19,707 bases of DNA from DASVDK01 sp036562265 [NCBI: Thermodesulfobacteriota bacterium]. Lineage in GTDB: Bacteria > DASVDK01. Each line of letters begins with the position of its first letter. Position 1 is the stretch's first letter. A program made the translations under genes and the position numbers. Location: NCBI GenBank assembly GCA_036562265.1, contig DATCKS010000210.1, positions 1-19,707 on the forward strand, in the 5' to 3' direction. The notes beneath the pieces were generated by a model, which saw nothing but the letters and a program-made list of their open reading frames with translations, was not told the DNA's origin and made no database searches. This document shows positions 9,167-18,973 of this stretch, one piece after another.

Positions 9167-11278
9167 ATGACTGCATCGGTTGAGATCGTCTCCATCGAGC
9201 TGAACGGTCAACGTCTGTCCATCGAGGTCGGCCGGATGGCGAAGCAGGCCGACGGCGCGGCGTTCGTGCGGTTCGGCGAATCGGCCGTCCTGGCAACCGC
9301 CGTCAGCGCGAAGGAGCCGCGCGCCGAGGGGGACTTCTTCCCCCTCACGTGCGATTACATCGAGCGGACCTACGCCGCCGGCAAGATCCCCGGCGGCTTC
9401 TTCAAGCGCGAGGGGCGGCCCACGGAGAAGGAAACCCTCACCTCGCGCCTCATCGACCGCCCCCACCGGCCGCTCTTCCCCAAGGGTTACCTCTGCGACA
9501 CCCAGATCATCGCCACCGCGGTGAGCCACGATCAGGAGAACGACCCTGACGTGCTCGCGATCGTGGCGGCCGCCACGGCCGTCCACGTGTCGGACATCCC
9601 CTTCAACGGGCCGATCGCGGCGGTACGGGTGGGGCGCATCGACGGGCAGTTCATCGCCAACCCGACGAACAGCCAGCGGGAGAAGAGCGACCTCGAGATC
9701 GTCGTCGCCGGCAGCCGCGAGGCGATCGTCATGGTCGAGGCGTCGGCCAAGGAGGTGCCCGAGCAGGTCATGATCGAGGCGCTGCTCTTCGGCCACCTCG
9801 CCATGCAGCCGCTCATCGACCTCCAGGAGGAACTCCGGCGGCGGATCGGCAAGCCGAAGCGGACCTTCGTCGTCCCGCCCGTGCCCGAGGGGCTCCCCGA
9901 TCGCGTGAAGGAACTGGCCGAGGGGAAGATCGCCGAGGCCATCCGGCTCGTCGCGAAGCACGAGCGGCACGACGCGCTCAAGGCCGCCCGCGACGAGGTG
10001 GTCGCGGCGCTCCTCCCGGAGTTCCCGGACCAGGAGAAGGCGATCAAGAAGGCCTTCGAGTCGCTGGAGAAGCAGATCGTCCGCCAGCGGATGGTGAAGG
10101 AGCGGGTGCGGCTCGACGGCCGCGGCCCGACCGACATCCGCCCGATCTCGATCGACGTGGGACTCCTGCCGCGCGCGCACGGGTCCGCCCTCTTCACGCG
10201 CGGCGAGACGCAGGCCCTCGTCACGACGACCCTCGGCACCGCGGAGGACATGCAGCGCATCGACGCCCTCGAGGGGGACTTCTACAAGCGCTTCATGCTC
10301 CACTACAACTTCCCGCCGTACTCGACCGGCGAGGTGAAGTTCCTCCGCGGCCCGGGCCGCCGGGAGATCGGCCACGGGGCGCTCGCCGAGCGCGCCATCC
10401 GGCCGGTCCTGCCGCCCGAGGAGGAGTTCGGCTACGCGGTCCGCATCGTGTCGGACATCCTCGAGTCGAACGGGTCGTCCTCCATGGCGACCGTCTGCGG
10501 CGCCTCCCTCTCGCTCATGGACGCCGGGGTCAAGATCAAGGCCCCGGTCGCCGGCATCGCGATGGGGCTCATCAAGGAAGGCGACGACATCGCCATCGTC
10601 TCGGACATCCTCGGTGACGAGGACCACCTCGGCGACATGGACTTCAAGGTCGCCGGGACCGAGGCGGGCGTGACCGCCCTCCAGATGGACATCAAGATCA
10701 CCGGCGTCACGCGGGCCATCATGGAGCAGGCGCTCCGTCAGGCGCGCGAGGGGCGGCTCTACGTCCTCGCGAAGATGAAGGAGGCGATGCCGGCGCCTCG
10801 CCCCGAGATGTCGGCGTACGCGCCGCGCATCACGACCATCCAGATCAACCCCGCGAAGATCCGCGATCTGATCGGGCCAGGCGGCAAGGTGATCAAGGGG
10901 ATCATCGAGCAGACCGGCGTGAAGATCGACGTGGAGGACTCGGGGAAGGTCGCGATCGCCTCGACCGACGGCAAGGCGGCCGAGAAGGCGATCAAGATGA
11001 TCCGCGAGATCGTCCAGGAGGCCGAGATCGGCAAGCTCTACATGGGGAAGGTCAAGAAGATCATGGACTTCGGCGCCTTCGTCGAGATCTTCCCCGGCAC
11101 CGACGGCCTCATCCACATCTCCCAGCTCGCCGAGAAGCGAGTGGAGAAGGTCGAGGACGTGCTCAAGGAAGGTGACGAGGTCCTGGTGAAGGTCCTCGAC
11201 ATCGATCGTTCCGGGAAGATCCGTCTCTCCCGGAAGGAGGCGCTCGGCCACACGCTCGCCTCGGTGAAGGCGAGCTAG
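9167..11278 (+). CDS. pnp: Polyribonucleotide nucleotidyltransferase (PNPase)
   Basis: PNPase is a trimeric 3'-5' phosphorolytic exoribonuclease of mRNA decay and the degradosome. The 703-residue product has the full order: first RNase PH core ([45 protein letters not shown]), an alpha-helical linker, second RNase PH core ([49 protein letters not shown] and the metal-binding [19 protein letters not shown]), a KH domain with IGPGGKVIK, and an S1 domain ([18 protein letters not shown]). ATG 9167 has GAGG at 9159-9162 only 4 nt upstream. The 36-nt gap after rpsO holds a small GCGG/CCGC hairpin (9131-9142) and an A/T-rich stretch, but no strong terminator. Confidence 0.98.
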   Translation: MTASVEIVSIELNGQRLSIEVGRMAKQADGAAFVRFGESAVLATAVSAKEPRAEGDFFPLTCDYIERTYAAGKIPGGFFKREGRPTEKETLTSRLIDRPHRPLFPKGYLCDTQIIATAVSHDQENDPDVLAIVAAATAVHVSDIPFNGPIAAVRVGRIDGQFIANPTNSQREKSDLEIVVAGSREAIVMVEASAKEVPEQVMIEALLFGHLAMQPLIDLQEELRRRIGKPKRTFVVPPVPEGLPDRVKELAEGKIAEAIRLVAKHERHDALKAARDEVVAALLPEFPDQEKAIKKAFESLEKQIVRQRMVKERVRLDGRGPTDIRPISIDVGLLPRAHGSALFTRGETQALVTTTLGTAEDMQRIDALEGDFYKRFMLHYNFPPYSTGEVKFLRGPGRREIGHGALAERAIRPVLPPEEEFGYAVRIVSDILESNGSSSMATVCGASLSLMDAGVKIKAPVAGIAMGLIKEGDDIAIVSDILGDEDHLGDMDFKVAGTEAGVTALQMDIKITGVTRAIMEQALRQAREGRLYVLAKMKEAMPAPRPEMSAYAPRITTIQINPAKIRDLIGPGGKVIKGIIEQTGVKIDVEDSGKVAIASTDGKAAEKAIKMIREIVQEAEIGKLYMGKVKKIMDFGAFVEIFPGTDGLIHISQLAEKRVEKVEDVLKEGDEVLVKVLDIDRSGKIRLSRKEALGHTLASVKAS

Positions 11279-11288
11279 ACGACTGCCG

Positions 11289-11363
11289 GCCGGGCTCGGC
11301 GCGGGCCCGGCTCCCGCAGCTTCAACCGGGACCGCGGGGCACCGGCGACGGCACCCCGCGGTC
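11289..11363 (+). other. Two hairpins between pnp and the M16 peptidase
   Basis: Hairpin a: GCCGGGC (11289-11295) with GCCCGGC (11305-11311). Hairpin b: a 10-bp stem GACCGCGGGG (11330-11339) with CCCCGCGGTC (11354-11363), enclosing CCG-GCGA-CGG (11342-11351) with a GNRA-type tetraloop. Hairpin b ends immediately before the AAGG (11364-11367) that serves the next gene. No U-tract follows either stem, so a classic terminator is not supported; a decay block at the pnp mRNA end or a translational control structure is possible. Confidence 0.65.
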
Positions 11364-11372
11364 AAGGTCGGC

Positions 11373-12629
11373 ATGTACAGGAAGACGGTCCTTCCCAACG
11401 GCGTCCGCGTCATCAGCGAGCAGGTGCCGCACGTCCCCTCGGTGACGATCGGCCTGTGGGCGATGGTCGGCTCGCGCAACGAGCAGGCCGAGAAGAACGG
11501 CATCTCCCACTTCGTCGAGCACATGCTCTTCAAGGGGACGCCGGGGCGCGACGCGCTGGCCATCTCGAAGGCGATCGAGTCGGTGGGGGGCGTCCTCAAC
11601 GCCTTCACGACCCGGGAGTACACCTGCGTCTACGCGAAGGTCCTGCCGCAGCACACGGAACTCGCGGTGGACATCCTGGCCGACGCCTTCCTCCACTCCA
11701 CCTTCCTCCCCGAGGAGCTGGAGAAGGAGCGCAAGGTGATCCTCCAGGAAATCAGCATGGTGGAGGACACGCCGGACGACTGGGTCCACGACCTCTTCAG
11801 CGAGTCCTTCTGGCCCGACCACCCGCTCGGCCGGCCGATCCTCGGCAGGGCGCCGATCCTGGAGTCGCTCAAGCGCGATGACCTGGTGGACTACTTCTCG
11901 GGCTACTTCTGGCCGGAAGGGCTCCTCATCTCGGCGGCCGGCGCGATCGACCACGACCACCTCGTGCGGCTGGCCGAGCGTCACTTCGTGCTCGAGCGGA
12001 CGGCCCCGCGGCCGGCGCCGCAGAAGCCGCCGATGCCGACCCGGAGCATCGCCATCCGGCGCAAGAACCTCGAGCAGGTGCACCTCTGCCTCGGCACCGT
12101 CGGCATCCCGCAGACGCACCCCCTGCGCGAAGCCGGCTACATGCTGAACACCATCCTCGGCGGCAGCATGTCGTCGCGGCTCTTCCAGGAGATCCGCGAG
12201 AAGCGTGGGCTCGCCTACTCGGTCTACTCGTTCCTCTCCACCTACGCCGACGCCGGGCAGTTCGGGGTCTACGCCGGCACCGGCGCCGAGAACGTGACGC
12301 AGGTGATCGACCTGGTGCTGACGGAGCTGCGCGCCATCAAGCGCAACTCCATCACGGCGACGGAGCTCGAGTCGGCCAAGGAGCAGCTCAAGGGGAGCTT
12401 CCTCCTGTCGCTCGAGAGCAGCGACAGCCGCATGGACCGCCTCGCCCGCGACGAGATCTACCACGGCCGCCACTACCCGGTCGAGGAGGTCGTGGCCGGC
12501 ATCGATCGGGTCACCCTCGACGACCTCCATGCGGTGGCCCACGAGATCTTCGCCTCCGATACCCTCTCCCTCGCGGTGATCGGTCGCGTCCGCAAGAGCG
12601 CCCTCGGGGTGGAGCCGCTGTCGCTGTGA
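11373..12629 (+). CDS. M16 family zinc metallopeptidase (processing peptidase-like)
   Basis: A 418-residue M16 (pitrilysin/mitochondrial processing peptidase-like) peptidase. The inverted zinc motif HFVEH (46-50) supplies His46, Glu49 and His50; the third ligand is most likely Glu126 in VILQEI, 76 residues downstream. The active-site half ends around residue 190. A second homologous half follows, with RSIAIRRKNLEQVHLCLGT, the LNTILGGSMSSRLFQEIREK motif and GLAYSVYSF. This is the type often found after pnp (YmxG/MlpA in Bacillus); its substrate is not known from sequence. No signal peptide is visible. ATG 11373 has AAGG 5 nt upstream, right after a stable hairpin. The TGA overlaps the next gene's ATG by one base. 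Confidence 0.94.
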   Translation: MYRKTVLPNGVRVISEQVPHVPSVTIGLWAMVGSRNEQAEKNGISHFVEHMLFKGTPGRDALAISKAIESVGGVLNAFTTREYTCVYAKVLPQHTELAVDILADAFLHSTFLPEELEKERKVILQEISMVEDTPDDWVHDLFSESFWPDHPLGRPILGRAPILESLKRDDLVDYFSGYFWPEGLLISAAGAIDHDHLVRLAERHFVLERTAPRPAPQKPPMPTRSIAIRRKNLEQVHLCLGTVGIPQTHPLREAGYMLNTILGGSMSSRLFQEIREKRGLAYSVYSFLSTYADAGQFGVYAGTGAENVTQVIDLVLTELRAIKRNSITATELESAKEQLKGSFLLSLESSDSRMDRLARDEIYHGRHYPVEEVVAGIDRVTLDDLHAVAHEIFASDTLSLAVIGRVRKSALGVEPLSL

Positions 12630-13489
12630 TGCGCGTGGCCTCGCTGGCCTCCGGCAGCGGGGGCAACGCGCTCCTGGTCGAGGCGGCCGGCGAGCGGCTC
12701 CTGGTGGACTGCGGGCTTGCGCCGCGCGAGCTGGCGCGCCGACTCGCCCTCGCGGGGCGCCGGCCGGCCGACCTCACCGGCCTGGTCCTCACCCACGAGC
12801 ACGGCGACCACGTGCGAGGCGCGGCCGAGGTCGCGCTGGCTCTCGGCGTGCCGGTCTACGGCACCGCGGGGACGCTCCGCCAGGTCGTCGCCCAGGCGGC
12901 TCAGCCGGGTCGCGCGGCCGCCGACGGGGGCTGGTCGCCGCCGGTCACGACCGGCCGGGAGCGGGCCAGGCTCGCGGCGCTCGCGCGACCGGTCGCGGCC
13001 GGCGAGCCGGTTCCGGTCGGCGGCGTGACGCTCCGCCCGGTGGCGCTGCCGCACGACGCCGTCGAGCCGGTGGCCTGCGTCCTCGACGCCGAGGGGGTCC
13101 GCGTCGCGATCGCGACCGACTTCGGGCGGCCGACGGCTGCCGTCGTGTCGGCGCTCGCCGGCGCCGACCTCCTGGTGCTCGAGTTCAACCACGACGCCGC
13201 CATGCTGGCGGCCGGTCCCTACCACCCGAGCGTCAAGCGCCGCGTGGCGGGCGACCGCGGGCACCTGTCGAACGCCCAGGCCGCCGAGATCCTCGCGGCC
13301 GTCGCCCATCCACGGCTCGGCGCCGTCTGGCTCGCCCACCTGAGCCAGGTGAACAACACCCCGGCTCTCGCCCTCGAGGCCGCGCGCGGGGCGCTCAGGC
13401 GCCGCCTGCCGTTCGAGGCGGTGCCGCTGGCCTGCCTCGAGCAGGACGGCGTGCGCGAGTGGTCGCCGAACGGGGCCGCGAGCCGTTGA
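12629..13489 (+). CDS. MBL-fold metallohydrolase, WalJ/YycJ-like
   Basis: A 286-residue metallo-beta-lactamase-fold hydrolase. The start MRVASLASGSGGNALLVE and the early LLVDCGL are typical of the YycJ/WalJ group, as are the metal motif HEHGDH (56-61), the LEFNHDAAML segment, GPYHPSVKRR and GHLSNAQAAEIL. Family members are thought to act as exonucleases or phosphodiesterases; the substrate here is unknown. An Ala/Arg-rich insertion of about 30 residues (QPGRAAADGG onward) follows the first metal motif. ATG 12629 shares one base with the upstream TGA; GTG 12626 is possible. The last codons and stop (13474-13490) are made of a sequence that recurs twice in the following gap, so the C-terminus may have been reshaped by a repeat. 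Confidence 0.9.
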   Translation: MRVASLASGSGGNALLVEAAGERLLVDCGLAPRELARRLALAGRRPADLTGLVLTHEHGDHVRGAAEVALALGVPVYGTAGTLRQVVAQAAQPGRAAADGGWSPPVTTGRERARLAALARPVAAGEPVPVGGVTLRPVALPHDAVEPVACVLDAEGVRVAIATDFGRPTAAVVSALAGADLLVLEFNHDAAMLAAGPYHPSVKRRVAGDRGHLSNAQAAEILAAVAHPRLGAVWLAHLSQVNNTPALALEAARGALRRRLPFEAVPLACLEQDGVREWSPNGAASR

Positions 13490-13496
13490 TCGAGGC

Positions 13497-13530
13497 GGCG
13501 GAGCGGAAGGTGGCCGCGAGGCGTTGATGG
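13497..13530. repeat. 34-nt direct repeat, copy 1, after the MBL gene
   Basis: Starts GGCGGAGCGGAAGG and ends GGCGTTGATGG; it recurs with about five mismatches at 13621-13654. A partial copy (GGCCGCGAGCCGTTGAT) also forms the end of the MBL gene at 13474-13490. The unit is followed by a perfect 9-bp hairpin GGCGGCGCC-GAGA-GGCGCCGCC (13529-13550). Confidence 0.75.
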
Positions 13531-13551
13531 CGGCGCCGAGAGGCGCCGCCT

Positions 13552-13649
13552 GAGGCGAGCGGCCACAGGTTGGTTGGCGGCCCGAAGGGCCGCCGACGAG
13601 CGGAGCCCGGGTTCATCCCGGGCGGAGCGGAAGCCGGCCGCGAGCCGTT
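13552..13649 (+). promoter_or_regulatory. Structured leader element upstream of purB (related to the infB leader)
   Basis: It has the same block order as 2765-2895. Box A (13552-13570) matches the infB copy at 18 of 19 positions and ends GGCCACAGGT. Hairpin 1 pairs GTTGGCGGCCC (13573-13583) with GGGCCGCCGAC (13587-13597): different bases from the infB copy but again fully paired. A linker GAGCGGAGC leads into CCCGGGTTC. Hairpin 2 is GCCCGGG (13605-13611), loop TTCAT, CCCGGGC (13617-13623). GGAGCGGA (13624-13631) follows, then a terminal box CGGCCGCGAGCCGTT (13635-13649; one mismatch to infB). It ends 13 nt before the purB start and leads into its Shine-Dalgarno site. It does not match the ZTP or purine riboswitch consensus as I know them. 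Confidence 0.6.
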
Positions 13650-13654
13650 CAAGG
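13621..13654. repeat. 34-nt direct repeat, copy 2, running into the purB RBS
   Basis: Second copy of the 13497-13530 unit, ending GAGCCGTTCAAGG and overlapping the AAGGAGG of purB. A shorter relative (GCGCGAAGCCGTTCAAG) lies at 489-505 after rimP, and another in the infB leader at 2871-2895. Confidence 0.75.
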
Positions 13655-13657
13655 AGG
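13651..13657 (+). promoter_or_regulatory. purB ribosome binding site
   Basis: AAGGAGG, 5 nt before GTG 13663. It decides the purB start; the frame is open further upstream, but that part lies in repeat and hairpin sequence. Confidence 0.88.
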
Positions 13658-13662
13658 ATTGC

Positions 13663-14997
13663 GTGATCGCGCGGTACAGCCGTCCGGAGATGGCCGCCCG
13701 GTGGAGCGAGGAGACCCGGCTCAGGCTCTGGCTCGACATCGAGATCTGGGCCGCCGAGGCGTGGGCCGAACTCGGGGAGATCCCACGCGAGGCGCTCGAC
13801 GAGATCCACCGCAAGGCGGTCTACCACCCGTCCTGGCCGGCCCGCATGGCGGCCCACGAGAAGGTGCTCAAGCACGACGTGCTGGCCTTCCTGACGACGG
13901 TGGCCGAGGACGTCGGCGACGCGGCGCGCTACCTGCATCTCGGCATGACGTCGTCGGACGTGGTCGACACCGCCTTCGCCATCCAGCTCAGGGACGCGGC
14001 CGACCAGATCCTCGCCGGCATCGACCGCCTCCGCGAGGTGGTGGCTCGCCGCGCGCACGAGCACCGGCGAACCGTCATGATCGGTCGCTCGCACGGCGTC
14101 CACGCCGAGCCGACCACCTTCGGCCTCAAGCTGGCCGTCTGGTACGACGAGCTTGGGCGGGCGCGCGAGCGGATCGCGCGCGCCCGGGAGACGATCGCCG
14201 TCGGGACCGTGAGCGGCGCGGTCGGCACGTTCGCCAACGTGCCGCCCGAGGTCGAGGCCTACGTCATGCGCAAGGCTGGACTCCGCGGCGAGCCGGCCGC
14301 CACGCAGGTCGTCCACCGCGACCGCCACGCGGAGTACTTCACGGCGCTCGCCCTCCTCGGCGCCACCGTGGAGCGCATCGCCACGGAACTGCGGCACCTG
14401 CAGCGCACGGAGGTGCTCGAGGTCGAGGAGGCGTTCGAGTCGGGCCAGAAGGGCTCCTCGGCCATGCCGCACAAGCGCAACCCGATCTCCTCCGAGAACC
14501 TCACCGGGGTCGCGAGGCTGCTCCGGGGCTACGCGCTGCCGGCCCTCGAGAACGTGGCCCTCTGGCACGAGCGCGACATCAGCCACTCGTCGGTCGAGCG
14601 GGTGATCGGTCCAGACGCGACGATCCTCGCCGACTACATGATCCACCGCCTCACCGGGATCCTTTCGGGCCTCGTCGTCCACGCCGACCGGATGCGCGAG
14701 AACCTCGAGTCGATGCGGGGCATCACCGCCTCCCAGCAGGTCCTCCTCGCGCTGGCGCGGCGTGGGGTCGCCCGCGAGACGGCCTACCGCATCGTCCAGC
14801 GCAACGCGGCGCGGGTCTGGGACGAGGGGCTCACGTTCCGCGCGGCGCTCGAGGCCGACCCCGAGGTGCAGCGCCTGCTCCCCCCCGGCGACCTTTCCGC
14901 CTGCTTCGATGTGGGCTACCATCTCAAGCACGTCGACACGATCTTCCGGCGGGTCGGGCTCGATCCGGCTGACGGCGAGGGGAGGGGGGCGCGATGA
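13663..14997 (+). CDS. purB: Adenylosuccinate lyase
   Basis: PurB cleaves SAICAR to AICAR plus fumarate and adenylosuccinate to AMP plus fumarate, so it serves both IMP and AMP synthesis. The 444-residue product belongs to the fumarase/aspartase superfamily. The N-terminus [17 protein letters not shown] is typical, followed by the [14 protein letters not shown] segment, the [14 protein letters not shown] motif with catalytic-type His144, and the signature loop [10 protein letters not shown] (265-274) carrying the mobile serine. Length is near the usual ~430-450. GTG 13663 has an excellent AAGGAGG 5 nt upstream. The gene follows a structured leader related to that of infB. Its TGA overlaps the purC ATG (ATGA at 14994-14997), indicating translational coupling. 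Confidence 0.97.
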   Translation: MIARYSRPEMAARWSEETRLRLWLDIEIWAAEAWAELGEIPREALDEIHRKAVYHPSWPARMAAHEKVLKHDVLAFLTTVAEDVGDAARYLHLGMTSSDVVDTAFAIQLRDAADQILAGIDRLREVVARRAHEHRRTVMIGRSHGVHAEPTTFGLKLAVWYDELGRARERIARARETIAVGTVSGAVGTFANVPPEVEAYVMRKAGLRGEPAATQVVHRDRHAEYFTALALLGATVERIATELRHLQRTEVLEVEEAFESGQKGSSAMPHKRNPISSENLTGVARLLRGYALPALENVALWHERDISHSSVERVIGPDATILADYMIHRLTGILSGLVVHADRMRENLESMRGITASQQVLLALARRGVARETAYRIVQRNAARVWDEGLTFRAALEADPEVQRLLPPGDLSACFDVGYHLKHVDTIFRRVGLDPADGEGRGAR

Positions 14998-15707
14998 CCG
15001 TGCAGCGCGGGGATCGGCTCTACGAGGGCAAGGCGAAGATCCTCTACGCCACCGACGACCCCGGCCTCCTCATCCAGTACTTCAAGGACGACGCCACCGC
15101 CTTCAACGCGCAGAAGCGGGGCACGATCGTCGACAAGGGCGTCATGAACGCCCGCATCTCCGCGTACCTCTTCCGCTTTCTCGAGAGCCAGGGGGTGCGC
15201 ACGCACTTCGTGGAGCTCCTCTCGTCGCGCGAGATGCTGATCAAGAAGGTGAGCATCGTCCCGCTCGAGGTGGTGGTCCGCAACGTCGTCGCCGGCTCGC
15301 TCGCGAAGCGGATGGGGATCGCCGAGGGGACGCCGCTCAAGCGGACGATCGTCGAGTACTACTACAAGAGCGACCCGCTCGGCGACCCGATGGTGACCGA
15401 GGAGCACATCGAGGTCTTCGACCTCGCGAGCCGGGAGGAACTCGCGTTCATCACGCGCGAGGCGCGCCGGGTGAACGACCTCCTCTCGCGGTTCTTCCTC
15501 GACCGGGGGATCCGGCTCGTCGACTTCAAGCTCGAGTTCGGGCGGCACGCCTCGGGGCTCCTGCTGGCCGACGAGATCACCCCGGACGGCTGCCGGCTCT
15601 GGGACGCCGCAACCGGCGAGAAGCTCGACAAGGACCGCTTCCGGCGCGACCTCGGCGGGGTCGAGGCGGCCTACAAGCGGGTGCTCGACCTGGTCACGGC
15701 AGGCTAG
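14994..15707 (+). CDS. purC: Phosphoribosylaminoimidazole-succinocarboxamide synthase
   Basis: PurC joins CAIR and aspartate, using ATP, to make SAICAR, which PurB then cleaves. The 237-residue product has the usual bacterial length and motifs: [13 protein letters not shown] at the N-terminus (ATP-binding strand), [12 protein letters not shown], the [17 protein letters not shown] substrate motif, FKLEFG and [12 protein letters not shown] (from residue 193). ATG 14994 overlaps the purB stop by 4 nt and lies after a G-rich GAGGGGAGG stretch. The purB-purC adjacency puts two consecutive pathway steps (in reverse order) in one coupled unit. Confidence 0.97.
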   Translation: MTVQRGDRLYEGKAKILYATDDPGLLIQYFKDDATAFNAQKRGTIVDKGVMNARISAYLFRFLESQGVRTHFVELLSSREMLIKKVSIVPLEVVVRNVVAGSLAKRMGIAEGTPLKRTIVEYYYKSDPLGDPMVTEEHIEVFDLASREELAFITREARRVNDLLSRFFLDRGIRLVDFKLEFGRHASGLLLADEITPDGCRLWDAATGEKLDKDRFRRDLGGVEAAYKRVLDLVTAG

Positions 15708-15722
15708 CGACGGGAGACGACG

Positions 15723-15968
15723 GTGGTAGCCAGGATCCACATCACGCTCAAGCGCGGCGTGCTCGACCCCCAGGGCAAGGCGATCCAGCAGGCCCTCGCG
15801 GACCTCGGCTTCGAGGGGGTCGAGGACGTGCGCGTCGGCAAGTACATCGAGGTCAAGATCGACGGCGTGTCGAAGGACATGGCCGAGCAGCGGGTCCGGG
15901 CCATGTGCGAGCAGCTCCTCGCCAATCCGGTCATCGAGGACTTCCGGTTCGAGATCAGGAACGTATGA
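15723..15968 (+). CDS. purS: Phosphoribosylformylglycinamidine synthase subunit PurS
   Basis: PurS is the small structural subunit that links PurQ and PurL in the multi-subunit FGAM synthetase and helps pass ammonia between them. The 81-residue product is typical in length and sequence: [20 protein letters not shown], then [17 protein letters not shown] and a C-terminal [21 protein letters not shown] 15723 follows GGGAG (15712-15716) at 6 nt. The stop overlaps the purQ ATG (ATGA at 15965-15968). Its presence agrees with the small form of PurL downstream. Confidence 0.96.
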   Translation: MVARIHITLKRGVLDPQGKAIQQALADLGFEGVEDVRVGKYIEVKIDGVSKDMAEQRVRAMCEQLLANPVIEDFRFEIRNV

Positions 15969-16672
15969 AGATCGCGGTCGTCACCTTCCCGGGCTCCAAC
16001 TGCGACGTCGACGCCCTGCACGCCGTCGGCACCGTCCTCGGCGCCGAGGCGGTTCAGGTCTGGCACAAGGAGACGTCGCTGCCGGCCGGTCTCGACGGCG
16101 TCATCCTCCCCGGCGGCTTCGCCCACGGCGACTACCTGCGCACCGGCGCCATCGCCCGCTTCTCCCCCATCATGCCGGCGGTCGAGCGGTTCGCGAAGGG
16201 GGGCGGGCCGGTCCTCGGCATCTGCAACGGCTTCCAGATCCTCCTCGAGGCGGGGCTCCTGCCGGGCGCCATGCTCCGCAACCGGCAGCTCACCTTCGTC
16301 TGCACCGACGTGTACGTGCGCGTCGAGCGCGCCGACACCGCCTGGACCCGGGCGGCCAGGGCGGGCCAGATCCTGAAGCTGCCGGTCAAGCACGGCGAGG
16401 GGAACTACTTCGCCGACGCGAACCTCCTCGAGCGGCTCGAAGGGGAGGGGCAGGTCGTCTTCCGCTACGTGAACGAGCGCGGCGAGGTCACCGACGAGGC
16501 GAACCCGAACGGGTCGATCCACAACATCGCCGGCGTGTGCAACGCCGGGCGGAACGTGGTGGGGCTCATGCCCCATCCCGAGAACGCCTGCGAGGCGCTG
16601 CTCGGCAGCGAGGACGGCCGCTTCATCCTCGCGAGCGTCGCCTCGGCGGAGTTCGGAGCGGTCCGTGCCTGA
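15965..16672 (+). CDS. purQ: FGAM synthase glutaminase subunit PurQ
   Basis: PurQ hydrolyses glutamine and supplies ammonia to PurL for making FGAM from FGAR. The 235-residue product is a class I (triad) glutamine amidotransferase. Visible features are [18 protein letters not shown], the [17 protein letters not shown] oxyanion region, the nucleophile elbow GICNGFQ with Cys87, KHGEGNYF, and MPHPEN with His204 and Glu206 completing the triad. ATG 15965 overlaps the purS stop by 4 nt. The gene ends 8 nt inside purL, and the purL Shine-Dalgarno site lies within its last codons. Confidence 0.97.
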   Translation: MKIAVVTFPGSNCDVDALHAVGTVLGAEAVQVWHKETSLPAGLDGVILPGGFAHGDYLRTGAIARFSPIMPAVERFAKGGGPVLGICNGFQILLEAGLLPGAMLRNRQLTFVCTDVYVRVERADTAWTRAARAGQILKLPVKHGEGNYFADANLLERLEGEGQVVFRYVNERGEVTDEANPNGSIHNIAGVCNAGRNVVGLMPHPENACEALLGSEDGRFILASVASAEFGAVRA

Positions 16673-18944
16673 CGCGCCTCGCCCGTTCCCCGGCGACCCC
16701 CCCGTCACCCCCGAGCTGGCCGCCGCCGGCGGCCTCACCGCCGACGAGTACGAGCGGATCGTCGAGCGCCTCGGCCGCACCCCCACCTTCACCGAGCTCG
16801 GCCTCTTCCAGGCCATGTGGAGCGAGCACTGCTCGTACAAGAGCAGCCGGGTGCACCTCAAGGCGTTCCCCACGAGCGGCCCGCACGTGCTCCAGGGGCC
16901 AGGCGAGAACGCCGGGGCCGTGGACGTCGGGGGGGGCCTCGCGGCGGTCTTCAAGATCGAGAGCCACAACCACCCGTCCTTCATCGAGCCGTACCAGGGG
17001 GCGGCCACCGGCGTCGGCGGCATCATCCGCGACGTCTTCACCATGGGGGCGCGGCCGATCGCCCTCATGAACTCCCTCAGGTTCGGCCCGCCCGACGCAC
17101 CCCGGATGAAGCACCTCATCAAGGGCGTCGTGGCCGGCATCGGCGGCTACGGCAACAGCTTCGGCTGCCCGACGGTGGGGGGCGAGGTCGGCTTCGAGCC
17201 GGGCTACGCCGGCAACATCCTGGTGAACGCCTTCTGCCTCGGCGTGGCGCCGGCCGACCGGCTCTTCCGGGCGCGAGCCGCCGGCGTCGGCAACCCGGTG
17301 ATCTACGTCGGCTCCCGGACCGGACGCGACGGCATTCACGGCGCCACCATGGCGTCGGCCGCGTTCGAGGAGGGGGGCGAGTCGAAGCGCCCCACCGTGC
17401 AGGTGGGCGATCCCTTCGCCGAAAAGCTCCTCCTCGAGGCCTGCCTCGAGCTCATGGCCGGCGACGCCATCGTCGCCATCCAGGACATGGGTGCGGCCGG
17501 GCTCACCTCGTCGTCGGCCGAGATGGCCGGCCGCGGGGGGCTCGGCATCGAGATCGACGTCGACCGCGTGCCGCGCCGCGAGGCCGGCATGACGCCCTAC
17601 GAGGTCATGCTCTCGGAGAGCCAGGAGCGGATGCTCCTGGTGGCCCGCGCGGGACGGGAGGCGGAGGTGGCCGCCGTCTTCGCCAAGTGGGACCTCGAGG
17701 CGGCCGTCGTGGGGCGGGTAACGGACGACGGGCGGCTGCGCGTCATCGCGGGCGGCGCGGTCGTGGCCGACGTCCCCGTGGCGGCGCTCACGGACGAGGC
17801 GCCGGTCTACCGCAGGCCGGCGGCCGAGCCGCCGGACCGCGAGGCGCGCCTCGCCCTCGACCTCGACGCCTGTCCGCCACCGGCGCCGACGGCCTGGGGC
17901 GAGACGCTCGAGCGCCTCCTGACGAGCCCCGGTCTCTCGTCTCGCGAGTGGGTCTACCGCCAGTACGACTCGGTGATCCTCACCAACACCGTCGTCGGTC
18001 CCGGCTCGGACGCCGCCGTCGTCCGCCTCAAGGGGACCGACCGGATGCTCGCCATGGCGGTGGACGGCAACGGCCGCTACGGCGGCCTCGACCCGCGCGC
18101 CGGGGGCGCGCTCGCGGTGGCCGAGGCAACGCGCAACGTGGCCTGCTCGGGGGCGCGACCGCTTGCCCTGACCGACTGCCTCAACTTCGGCAACCCCGAA
18201 CGCCCGGAGACGATGTGGCAGTTCCAGGAGGCGATCGCGGGGATGAGCGAGGCGGCCGCTGCCCTCGGCACCCCGGTCGTCTCGGGCAACGTGTCCTTCT
18301 ACAACGAGACCGACGGCGTCGGGATCGACCCCACGCCGATCGTCGCCGCGGTCGGGGTGATCGAGGGGGGTCGCCTGCCGGTCCCGCAGGGCTTCCGCCG
18401 GGCGGGCGACGTTGTGGTGGTCCTCGGGGCGACCGGCGACGACCTCGGCGGGAGCGAGTACCTGAAGGTGATCCACGGCGTGGTGGCCGGCCGGCCGCCG
18501 GCGCTCGACCTCGCCGCCGAGGCGGCGCTCCAGCGCCTCCTGGTGGCGGCGGCCGCGGAGGGGCTCCTCGCCTCGGCGCACGACTGCTCCGAGGGAGGGC
18601 TCATCGTGGCGCTGGCCGAGGCGACCTTCGGCAACCGCGGGGAGCCGCCGGTCGGCGCGGTGGTGGACCTGTCGGCGCTGCCGCTCGTCGGCGGGCGGCC
18701 GGTGCGGCCGGAGTCGAGGCTCGTCGCGGAGACGCCGTCGCGCGTGGTCGCCTCCGTGCCGCCGGACCGGGTGGCTGCGCTCGAGGCGCTGGCGGCCCGG
18801 CACGGCGTTCCGATGGCCCGGGTGGGGGAAGTCGGCGGCGACCGCCTCCGGGTGACCGGCCCCGGCGTGGACCTCGACGTGGCCGTCGCGCCGCTGCGCG
18901 AGGCGTGGCGGACCGCCTTCGCCCGCATGATGGCGGCGCGCTAG
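16665..18944 (+). CDS. purL: FGAM synthase large subunit PurL (small type)
   Basis: PurL uses ATP and PurQ-derived ammonia to convert FGAR to FGAM. The 759-residue product is the small form that works with PurS and PurQ, not the ~1300-residue single-chain form of gammaproteobacteria. It has two tandem AIR-synthase-like halves. The first contains [14 protein letters not shown] (active-site-type His55), [10 protein letters not shown] (96-105), [20 protein letters not shown] and a [17 protein letters not shown] motif. The second contains [38 protein letters not shown] and [18 protein letters not shown] 16665 has GGAG (16655-16658) 6 nt upstream inside purQ. The gap to purF is 29 nt. Confidence 0.97.
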   Translation: MPDAPRPFPGDPPVTPELAAAGGLTADEYERIVERLGRTPTFTELGLFQAMWSEHCSYKSSRVHLKAFPTSGPHVLQGPGENAGAVDVGGGLAAVFKIESHNHPSFIEPYQGAATGVGGIIRDVFTMGARPIALMNSLRFGPPDAPRMKHLIKGVVAGIGGYGNSFGCPTVGGEVGFEPGYAGNILVNAFCLGVAPADRLFRARAAGVGNPVIYVGSRTGRDGIHGATMASAAFEEGGESKRPTVQVGDPFAEKLLLEACLELMAGDAIVAIQDMGAAGLTSSSAEMAGRGGLGIEIDVDRVPRREAGMTPYEVMLSESQERMLLVARAGREAEVAAVFAKWDLEAAVVGRVTDDGRLRVIAGGAVVADVPVAALTDEAPVYRRPAAEPPDREARLALDLDACPPPAPTAWGETLERLLTSPGLSSREWVYRQYDSVILTNTVVGPGSDAAVVRLKGTDRMLAMAVDGNGRYGGLDPRAGGALAVAEATRNVACSGARPLALTDCLNFGNPERPETMWQFQEAIAGMSEAAAALGTPVVSGNVSFYNETDGVGIDPTPIVAAVGVIEGGRLPVPQGFRRAGDVVVVLGATGDDLGGSEYLKVIHGVVAGRPPALDLAAEAALQRLLVAAAAEGLLASAHDCSEGGLIVALAEATFGNRGEPPVGAVVDLSALPLVGGRPVRPESRLVAETPSRVVASVPPDRVAALEALAARHGVPMARVGEVGGDRLRVTGPGVDLDVAVAPLREAWRTAFARMMAAR

Positions 18945-18973
18945 AGTCAAGGACGAGGAGGACTGGACCGGGC

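Noticed and set aside
13490-13662. Known purine-related riboswitch (ZTP/pfl, guanine or PRPP type) before purB.
   Set aside because: The leader is highly structured, but I could not match the conserved core sequences of those classes. The same element precedes infB, which is not a usual target of them.
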